Source: an uncultured Lautropia sp. (GTDB lineage: Bacteria > Pseudomonadota > Gammaproteobacteria > Burkholderiales > Burkholderiaceae_E). Taken from it: a DNA stretch of 5,355 bases. Below are positions 4,529 to 5,355 of the stretch, in pieces. The notes beneath the pieces were generated by a model. The model saw nothing but the letters and a program-made list of their open reading frames with translations. It was not told the origin of the DNA and made no database searches. The stretch spans positions 1-5,355 of the forward strand of contig CALIXC010000223.1 of the NCBI GenBank assembly GCA_938046755.1. Reading direction: 5' to 3'. Made by a program: the position numbers and the translations under genes. Within the stretch, counting starts at the first letter, position 1; every line of letters begins with the position of its first letter.

Positions 4529-5355
4529 GTGCGTAAGGCGTATTTGCTATTGTTGACGGCAGCCATATTGATTCTTTTCTCGGGTAGCTGGGTTCTGTCA
4601 AAAGAGGTGGTCGGAAGTGTTTCGCCTGTTCTTGCGACTGGCGTAAGGCTGTTATTTACAACAATGGTTTTGTGGCTATGGGTGTTCTGTTCTGAAGGGC
4701 GGCAGGGCTCGTTTTATTTGAGGAGAGTGTTCGCTGTCAGGTTTGCGACCCTGTCGATTTTTGGGTTTTCTGCCTACTTCATCTCAACTTTCGAGGCGCT
4801 CAAGGACCTGAAGGCGAGTGAGTTGACCATGCTTCTTTCCTCCATTCCTGGCTTCACGTATGTTCTTGGGGTGTTATTTGGAGTTTTGAGTTTTTCTTGG
4901 TTGAAGTTCTTTGGGGTTCTTGTGGTGACGCTTGGTGGTGTCATGTTCAATATGGGTCCTGGTGTGAGTTTTGGTGGGGTCCAGGGAATTGCGTTTGCGT
5001 TTCTTGGTGCGTTGTCCTACTCGGTTTATGGGCTTCTGTCCAGGATCTGGTTGGGGCGTGACTCGATTATTGTGTCCGTTTCATGGATTACGTTGATGTC
5101 GTTTGTTTTTTTTATTCCTTTTGTACTGGCACATCATGATTCGTTGATGGGTCTTTCGCTGGACGATGTTGTTAAATTGTTTGTTTTGGGCGGCCTGCTT
5201 TCAGCTCCAGTGTACGTTTTATATCAAAAGGTGCTTTCTGTTGGAGGGGTTGTCTATGCCAATTCTGTAGGTTTGCTGGCCCCTTGTGTGGTTGTGGCAA
5301 GTGAGTGGGCGCTGGGGGAGGATGTGCTCATGGATGGGGGAAGGTTGATTTGGAT
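4529..5355 (+). CDS. EamA/DMT-family inner-membrane transporter, C-terminus outside the window
   Basis: From GTG at 4529 the frame is open for 275 codons to the window edge. Members usually have 280-300 residues and ten membrane helices in two EamA repeats, so only a short C-terminal piece should be missing. Hydrophobic segments lie near 5-19, 33-53, 70-88, 100-120, 125-141, 153-170, 180-200, 213-232 and 240-257. Family-like signs are the opening KAYLLLLTAAI with SWVLSK, VSPVLATGVRLLF (31-43), the repeat-1 block FEALKDLKASELTMLLSSIPGFTY and GALSYSVYGLLSR (160-172) opening repeat 2, which closes with SEWALGED (258-265). Repeat 1 has no acidic residue at the matching place (FGVLSFSW). Such proteins export metabolites or amino acids; the substrate cannot be told. 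Codons ending in T or G dominate (TTT, GTT, CTT, TTG), and GC is far lower than in coaE (23 of 60 bases at 4861-4920), suggesting transfer. Confidence 0.88.
   Translation, partial: MRKAYLLLLTAAILILFSGSWVLSKEVVGSVSPVLATGVRLLFTTMVLWLWVFCSEGRQGSFYLRRVFAVRFATLSIFGFSAYFISTFEALKDLKASELTMLLSSIPGFTYVLGVLFGVLSFSWLKFFGVLVVTLGGVMFNMGPGVSFGGVQGIAFAFLGALSYSVYGLLSRIWLGRDSIIVSVSWITLMSFVFFIPFVLAHHDSLMGLSLDDVVKLFVLGGLLSAPVYVLYQKVLSVGGVVYANSVGLLAPCVVVASEWALGEDVLMDGGRLIW

Overview
The window looks like chromosomal DNA from a GC-rich betaproteobacterium, probably of the order Burkholderiales. The evidence is a coaE–zapD–yacG cluster of the proteobacterial type, good Shine-Dalgarno sites and high GC over most of the window (44 of 60 bases in 4021-4080). 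A large secreted repeat-type protein next to these genes would fit a host-associated member such as Lautropia, but that genus is a guess from general knowledge and not something the sequence proves.

Layout from right to left on the minus strand: coaE (4178-3546, dephospho-CoA kinase), zapD (3351-2596, FtsZ-ring-associated protein), yacG (2589-2368, small zinc-binding gyrase inhibitor), then after a gap of 293 bases a long secreted-protein gene (2074 to beyond position 1). This last gene is open for 691 codons and is cut off by the window edge. It has a signal peptide, beta-rich Ig-like/DUF11-like segments and three sequential pairs of cysteines. On the plus strand, divergent from coaE, lies an EamA/DMT-family membrane transporter gene (4529 to beyond the right edge). 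It sits in DNA that is visibly poorer in GC and richer in G+T than the rest of the window.

How the parts work together: coaE makes the last step of coenzyme A synthesis, zapD stabilises the division ring and yacG restrains DNA gyrase. They form a familiar housekeeping group, and here zapD and yacG are almost certainly co-transcribed (6-base gap). The surface-protein gene and the transporter flank this core and look like accessory genes. The 350-base divergent region between coaE and the transporter is AT-richer and holds a cluster of palindromes over a candidate coaE promoter. It is the most likely regulatory hub here.

I see no RNA genes, CRISPR array, insertion sequence or attachment site. 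I find no clear case for a wholly new system. The points most worth a second look are the unassigned secreted protein, the compositional break beside coaE, the palindrome cluster and the GC hairpin in front of zapD.
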